Below are positions 57,633 to 64,000 of a stretch of DNA of 64,000 bases, piece by piece. The position numbers and the translations under genes were made by a program. Positions within the stretch are counted from its first letter, which is position 1. Every line of letters starts with the position of its first letter. The stretch is from Diprion similis (lineage: Eukaryota; Arthropoda; Insecta; Hymenoptera; Diprionidae), in contig NC_060112.1 of the NCBI RefSeq assembly GCF_021155765.1, positions 2,914,001 to 2,978,000 of the forward strand. Reading direction: 5' to 3'. The notes beneath the pieces are model-generated. The model was not told the DNA's origin. It did no database searches and saw nothing but the letters and a program-made list of their open reading frames with translations.

Positions 57633-60600
57633 CACTGCCACAAACCATCTGCGTAATATACATGCATCGTCGCTATTACCTAGTTGTAATAACCCTCCGG
57701 CAACTATACAGATTATATCGTTGCTGTATGATGGGTCTGCGGAATTGATCTAAACGTGTGTGCGGCTGCATGCAGACTGATATTATTACACGGTATACGT
57801 ATAACGACGATTCAGACGTTATGAGATGCGTCGATGTTTCGCCTGATTAATCTATAGTTTTGGTCATTATATAATCTTCCTGACTATTTTACAATTTTTT
57901 ACTATTCTCAAAAAATATAGTTATAAATAAAAGATTCGCGTGAAATTTATATAAGGGCAAATGAAGGTGAACTGATGATTTAGAAAGGGCAGAATGTATT
58001 CTCAGTTGCCGAAATGCAGGCGGATTTCGTTAAAATGTAACCTGAGATGCATAAATGTAGGGGCATTTACGCTAACAAATTATTAACACGACTCATGGGA
58101 AATTTCCACGAAATAATCCTTCTGCAAGAAGGCAGGGAATGATCGCGTCTTAATCTCCGGTTTGAAGAGAGTTTATCTCAGTTTGTAAGACCGATCTAAT
58201 TATAATCCCCAGCTAATTAACGAATTGAGAACGACGAATAATTAGTGGCCGTGGTTCACCAGCCCGACAATTGATTGGCAATTTCTGTGTAGGTACACTC
58301 TTTTTTCGCCACAACACGAATTGCGCACCCATTTATAATATTACAACATGTCGATCCGCATCGGGGCGACGACAGGTGTGTATAAACGCCAATTACACCG
58401 GGCGACGATTGTGCACTCGAATAAGTGTGTCATTAAGCGATGAAATAATTAGCGCGTATTATTAGCACGTCATGTATCATCTGCTGCAGGTATAATTTAT
58501 GATACACGGTGTCTAAAATCAACGCTGCGTTATCAGCGAGTTTACTTCTTGCGAAATCACGGTCACTATGTATATACACAGGTGTATATATATGTGTGTA
58601 TATATGTGTATATACACAGGTGTATGCTGATATATTTACAGTGTGCGGTGCGTGAACTACGCATTATAATAATATATGGAATAAGGTCAAATCGCATACT
58701 ACAACGTGATTCCGGCCGAGTATAAGTAGTGCAGTTCAGCTGCATGCTGGCTGAAAGACGAGTAGATTGATAGGTAAGTGAGGCAGAAGATAGAGAATAA
58801 GAGAAATGAATATGCCTAGAGGGGAAACAAAATTAGCGAGTGGGCATGTTTGTGTATTCCAATGAAATATTTGCGCATTACTTTTTGATTTTCGTATTCT
58901 TACCTGGTTTAAAGAACTTTGCATAAATGCTATCAACAGATATCTTAATCGGGAACCAACGATTATCCTCTGCAAACTGACCGCAGCGAACTTTCGACGC
59001 GAACCCGATATCTTGTAATTATTATGTATGAATGTATGCAGCTTACAGCGCGAGGCGTGTTACAATTATGTAAAGGTTGATGCAAATTTTAAGTAAAAAA
59101 TGTAAGAAAGTAATTAATAATGAAATGTAATATCAGTTTTGCGGGTAAATGCAGCGACGAGTTGAAGTGTGTTTATTGTTCTACTTGCTTTGCATAATGA
59201 TATAATCACTAGATTCCGATCACGTAACACGCGTTATATTCTTTATTATCGATTATGTTCATCGCTATACGTATACTCACGCAACATTTCACTCTATCTC
59301 AGTGTACGAAATTATTATAATATTGAACGCGAAATATATACGTTGTACTTCATATACATATATAGATACGTATACATATATTCGCTTGTTGGAAGGTATG
59401 CCGCGTTTTTAAACGTTGTATTAAAAACTATGCGTCGAGTTTGAAAAATAGCTGTGTGTATAAATAGGCGGATTTTCTCGTTTCGGAAATTGTCCAAAAG
59501 TCAATACTTAACATTTTTTTAATCTGTTTTACGCAATTCCCAAATTTCCACGTTTCTATATGGTTGACGAGTTTTATCAATAGATTCGCTACCGGGATAA
59601 CAATAATAATCACAAAGACGATGATAAAATTAATATGTAAAGTTAAAAACAAACGTATTGTAAAACGCTGCGATGTAATAAAACGTGCCGGGTACAAAGA
59701 TGATAACAGATTTACGCCGTTATATTATATACACTGAACGTTACAGAGTTAACTGAAACTGAACTTGAACTTCCTGCTAATCACAGGTTGCGTCAGAGTT
59801 ATGTAGTTCCTACTCTTACAATTGCGCCACTTAATTTAAAAAAAATTAACTTATTCAATCGATTTTTTGTGTACTCACTATGGCGAACTATGAATATAAA
59901 TTATACGTGATACGCAGCACCCAAATAGCACTGTGTGTTTTGTCATAGATTATATTTTTTGATCTTTTCTCCTTCGACGATGAATTATGCGATACGATAT
60001 GTATATATATTTACTGTTAAATCCGATATGTTTTAAGTGATTTTTGAGAGCCTAACTGTGATCACTACCCGACGAAATACGATATGAAAGAGATCACGGT
60101 GTCCGGGTGGCATTTTAACGTATTTAGAATATTTTCGTTCGGTTTTGGCAAACCGATTTTTAGATTATCATATTTTTGCAAATGGATAAAATGAAAGAAA
60201 ACTTGTCCTGTATTATTATTATTATTTCTTGTTGTTTGTTGGTTTTTTTTGGCAAAGGTACTGAAAATGGTAGGAAACACTCGCGTATTATCGATCTGAA
60301 ACCCCCGTCGGCTATACTAAACACGGAGAAAACAGTCGTTCCTTCGTCGACGATGTTTGGACGAGGAATGATATTCGACGCTTTTCTGCACCGCTCGGCG
60401 CTCTCGTCACAGTCCCGCTGCCGCCTGAAAATCGATAATTTAGTTATCAAGCTCTGACATACTGCACATGTACGGCATTTGTGCGAGACAAGAATCTCGC
60501 CTGGACGAAGGCGCTTCAATTAGTACCGCGAGCGAAGAGACGAGGAATTCCAAATTTTTTCCGTGCCGAAGTCTTACACTCTCGTCTGAATTCTCTTCCT

Positions 60601-62573
60601 GCGCAACTCGCTTCCCGCGAAAAATTTCGAACTTCGAACGTTGCTGAAAAACAAATTTCCTGAGTTCTAAACTCGTCTACAATGCAACATCGCGGTGAGA
60701 ATATCGCCTACACGATTCTGGGGGAGAAACAAAGTCGGGAGCGAGTCTTGTTTGCTAATTGATGAGGACGGATACCGTAATTATAGTAGGTAGCGGGGAC
60801 CGGGCGAGAGATAAGAAATTGCGCAGTCAAGATGCTCGCTGCACACGCATCGTGCAGTCATCGTTTCCTTCCATATTATCAAAGCCGCGATTCCGCACCT
60901 GCGACGTGAATTTTCCGCCCTCTTTTCCCCGCGCCCTGTAGACTTCAACTTGCGTATGTATTTACGGATGAATCGGTACGGTCACGTTGCAGCTGCATAA
61001 TCAGCTCCTCGGAGAAGATAAATCGAAATATATTTACACAGTATACAAGCAGGGTGAGTGAGTGATATCGGAGCTATGAAGACAAGTTGATAAGATCTGT
61101 GGAATGCCTGTAGTATATCTTATATTTATACTGGGAATTTATATAACGGTTATTTTCATTCCATTTTTCGAAATTATTTGAAAATACCTTGCTAATCCAG
61201 CATTTCATCCGCTTTTTCTGTGGCCCTTTGTTTCCTCCTTATATATCCGGAAAGGAAGGAAACGCGATCAATGTTGAACAGCAGTCTTTGGATCTTTCGT
61301 TCCTCCAGAAGGCGGAGGAAGTTTTGCTTGGTTTTACTTTTTATCAGTGTCTAGTCATTTTTACGAATACGCATTAATGTGCCACTAGTTTCGGTCGTTG
61401 CTCTTCTGATCGTCGTCGTCGTCGTCGCGTTTGCAAAGATAAGGGAAAGCACTTGTCACACTGTATTTCTGCCGCTCGTATTTCGCCTGAATCTCAAGGC
61501 GAATGGAAGATTTGAAGACACTTTAGACGGCTGAAAAACGTGAAACTTAGCGCCAAAAGTGATTTCAGTAAACTGACATGAAATTTCTCTGCTTCTTCGA
61601 AGCTTATTGCCGAAATTCAGAGCCGAAGGTCTCGCCGAGTAGATTAGATAATAACTAGTTCGTATAATCACTCATTTCTTCAGAGACGCGATAAGGGGGA
61701 ATAAAAGCGGAAGAAAGACGCTCTTGGCCAAAAAATACGTGCCCGTAAGCTTCGGTGGCGCTCGTTACTCAGCCGTTAGTAAACAAAGCCGATCGTAAAA
61801 CTCCGGGGGTCTGTGACTACACACGGCGGCGATCCGTCGGGAGCAGATACTCGGCTAACAATGAGCGTTTGCACAGGCTGTGCGGCTGCCACGCGATGAC
61901 TGAGCACGTGTGGGACTTGGGACAATTGATATACATATATGTAGTCCAAAGTCTGTCCTCCGCCGCGCGTTGTTACATCGCCACCCGGTAACAGAGGGCA
62001 AATTTGTTTAAGTTGATTGCTGCGCGGTTCGCTGCACAGACAATGAGAAAATTTGAATATACACGTCTATTATTACCCGTATCTTAATTGTTATTATTTT
62101 TCGTTCTTTCCATTTATCTTATAACAAAATTGAGTATACAATCGTTCGTGCTGTTATCTCTCGCACTTTGATGAACAAGTTTTTCGTCGAACACTCAAGG
62201 TATACCGCAACGAATCGTGCGTATCAAGTCGTGTTTTACCGTTATTCGTAATGTAATATTTTCTCATTTTATTGACTTCGGTTGTTGTACACCTTCGGAT
62301 GCACCGACACTACTTATGTTTTCATGAATAATAAAACGGTTACGCCCCTATTTTTTCTCTCTTCCTCTTTAACTCGAAAGAATTAAAATTGATATATTAA
62401 TTACCTAAATTAAAGTATTACACAAAGTTGGATCCGTACTAGTCAGAGTCGCTATTGACCTTCTCCTGTTCGTTGGATCCGTACTAGTCAGAGTCGCTAT
62501 CGGCCTACTCCTGTTGATTGAATCCGTACTAGTTGGAGTTGATATCGGCCTACTCCTGTTCATGGGATCCGTA
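57633..62573. other. Long intergenic region without recognisable genes
   Basis: About 5 kb between the SV2-like start and the RNF113 stop. It contains a TGTATATACACAGG-type palindromic microsatellite (about 58568-58632), a short GTC run near 61411, and the 45-bp repeats next to RNF113. Frames such as 60160-60519 (-) and 61755-61991 (+) have no homology I know and no splice context. Upstream non-coding exons and promoters of the SV2-like gene may lie here. Confidence 0.5.
58568..58632. repeat. Palindromic TA/TG microsatellite
   Basis: TGTATATACACAGGTGTAT occurs at both ends of the tract, with a (TA/TG) run between them. It is self-complementary in parts. It is simple-sequence DNA with no further meaning visible. 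Confidence 0.7.
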
Positions 62574-63999
<1,426 letters not shown>

Positions 64000-64000
64000 G

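Noticed and set aside
60160-60519. Minus-strand frame of 119 codons
   Set aside because: Composition is irregular, there is no family match, and its overlapping opposite-strand frame is equally open.

Overview
The window is nuclear DNA of an insect. The genes have many short GT-AG introns, the proteins resemble fly, bee and wasp orthologues (bestrophin, vermilion, RpS3, POFUT2), and the intergenic DNA is AT-rich. Short GGTTAGGTTAGG-like tracts near two promoters would suit a hymenopteran (a sawfly or wasp is my guess), but the order cannot be proved from sequence alone. Eleven genes are recognisable, and I rebuilt their exons by hand from splice sites and reading phase. Ten of them are intact or nearly so; bestrophin and RNF113 run off the window ends, and the chitinase-like gene lacks its first exon.

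Left part (1-22 kb): bestrophin chloride channel (+, 3' part); a mitochondrial-type HemK release-factor glutamine methyltransferase (-); vermilion, tryptophan 2,3-dioxygenase (+); a cathepsin O-like cysteine peptidase (-); ribosomal protein S3 (+); and POFUT2, the protein O-fucosyltransferase of thrombospondin repeats (-).

Middle (22.2-37.0 kb): a tandem satellite of about 43 monomers of 341-342 bp lies in the divergent intergenic space between POFUT2 and CARNMT1. Monomers fall into two diagnostic types. Inside the array they form higher-order repeats of five monomers (about 1.71 kb) and three monomers (1,026 bp). Monomers at both edges are badly decayed, and one orphan copy lies about 0.5 kb outside the array.

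Right part (38.8-64 kb): CARNMT1, carnosine N-methyltransferase (+); KTI12, the Elongator-associated P-loop protein (-); a membrane-anchored GH18 chitinase-like protein (-); a long SV2-like major-facilitator transporter with a pentapeptide-type luminal loop (-, 11 coding exons); and RNF113, a spliceosomal CCCH/RING protein (-, 5' end beyond the window). The genes look like an ordinary unlinked set of housekeeping and tissue genes rather than one pathway.

The most unusual content is non-coding: the satellite, and at least four long inverted-repeat (foldback or MITE-like) elements, two of them of one family, at about 0.56-1.16, 8.44-8.76, 47.56-48.34, 51.50-52.17 and 56.42-56.85 kb. There are also smaller intronic and intergenic hairpins, two probable GC-AG introns, and a 45-bp tandem duplication across the RNF113 stop codon. 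I saw no tRNA, rRNA or intact transposase gene.
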